The notes under the pieces were generated by a model that worked only from the letters and a program-made list of their open reading frames with translations, did no database searches and was not told the DNA's origin. The position numbers were made by a program, and so were the translations under genes. From Bog-756 sp963737625 (GTDB lineage Bacteria > Actinomycetota > Acidimicrobiia > Acidimicrobiales > RAAP-2): 64,000 bases of DNA. Positions within the stretch are counted from its first letter, which is position 1, and each line of letters starts with the position of its first letter. The stretch covers positions 1,922,001 through 1,986,000 of the forward strand of contig CAVTTK010000002.1 in the NCBI GenBank assembly GCA_963737625.1, read 5' to 3'. This document shows, piece after piece, positions 63,844-64,000 of the stretch.

Positions 63844-64000
63844 CGTGCCGGGCGAGCAACCGAAAGTCCCCTCGGGAACGGTTACCTTCCTGTTTTCCGA
63901 TGTCGTCGGCTCGACCCGTCTGTGGGCCGCCGACCCCGACACCATGTCGGTGTCCTTGCGGATCCACGACCAGATGTTCAACGAGACCATCGCCAAGTAT
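63844..64000 (+). CDS. Class III adenylate/guanylate cyclase-type protein, N-terminal fragment cut by the window edge
   Basis: From GTG 63844 the frame reads VPSGTVTFLFSDVVGSTRLW, then AADPDTMSVSLRIHDQMFNE, the start of a class III cyclase domain with the first metal-binding aspartate in FSDVVGSTRLW. Fifty-two codons are visible. It is a paralogue of the regulator at 4892-7633 and may also continue into ATPase and TPR domains. The ribosome site is weak, so the start could be slightly different. Confidence 0.82.

Overview
This is a high-GC window with dense, often overlapping genes (many ATGA, GTGA or TGATG junctions). It looks like an actinobacterial chromosome. A member of the Acidimicrobiia is my best guess, because of the secreted proteins with GYWLVASDGGIFTYGDAGF-type repeats, the adenylate cyclase-AAA-TPR regulators, and the DUF2510/TM2, RDD and DUF3592-like membrane proteins. 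The lineage is inference, since no rRNA or other marker gene is present. I see no tRNA, rRNA, CRISPR array, complete insertion sequence or prophage.

Layout: 1-7.7 kb holds a GNAT fragment, a broken chloramphenicol-phosphotransferase-like gene, small stress/membrane proteins (CsbD-like and others), a TM2 protein and a cyclase-ATPase-TPR regulator. 7.9-13.8 kb is one giant secreted repeat protein (two NodB-like domains, a metallophosphatase-like domain, eleven chitobiase-C-terminal-like repeats) split by a one-base frameshift near 10217. 14.4-29.3 kb is a minus-strand surface-polysaccharide operon whose first ten genes mostly overlap: an oxidoreductase / aminotransferase / acyltransferase trio for an amino sugar, an initiating sugar-phosphate transferase, a fused flippase-polymerase (Wzx-Wzy-like), a Wzz/tyrosine-kinase-like protein with ruined ATPase motifs, a histidine phosphatase, a GT4 glycosyltransferase, a sulfotransferase and a bifunctional PAPS synthase. 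A membrane-anchored glycosidase-like gene follows. Together these suggest a sulfated exopolysaccharide.

30.6-45.2 kb is a mixed set: two secreted phosphoesterases, a cation/proton antiporter, a GH38 alpha-mannosidase, an orphan substrate-binding protein, a vapC remnant, a TetR/epimerase divergent pair, and GNAT, alpha/beta-hydrolase and ASCH proteins.

45.7-50.1 kb is the most unusual part. A NarL-type two-component system is followed by two tiny arginine-rich peptide genes, a cutinase-like hydrolase, two more peptide genes of the same family, and a PqqD-like/M50 membrane metalloprotease. The four peptides share the core R[IV]RRIRRL[ST]R[NS][HR]S[WF]. Each pair is preceded by the same duplicated upstream element. 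I interpret this as an undescribed RiPP-like or secreted cationic-peptide system.

50.3-64 kb carries RDD, DUF3592-like and YdeI-like proteins and several secreted repeat proteins: a 12-cysteine duplicated protein, a beta-helix protein with six GYW repeats, and a purple-acid-phosphatase-like enzyme with three nearly identical 312-bp repeats. It ends in the start of a second adenylate cyclase gene.
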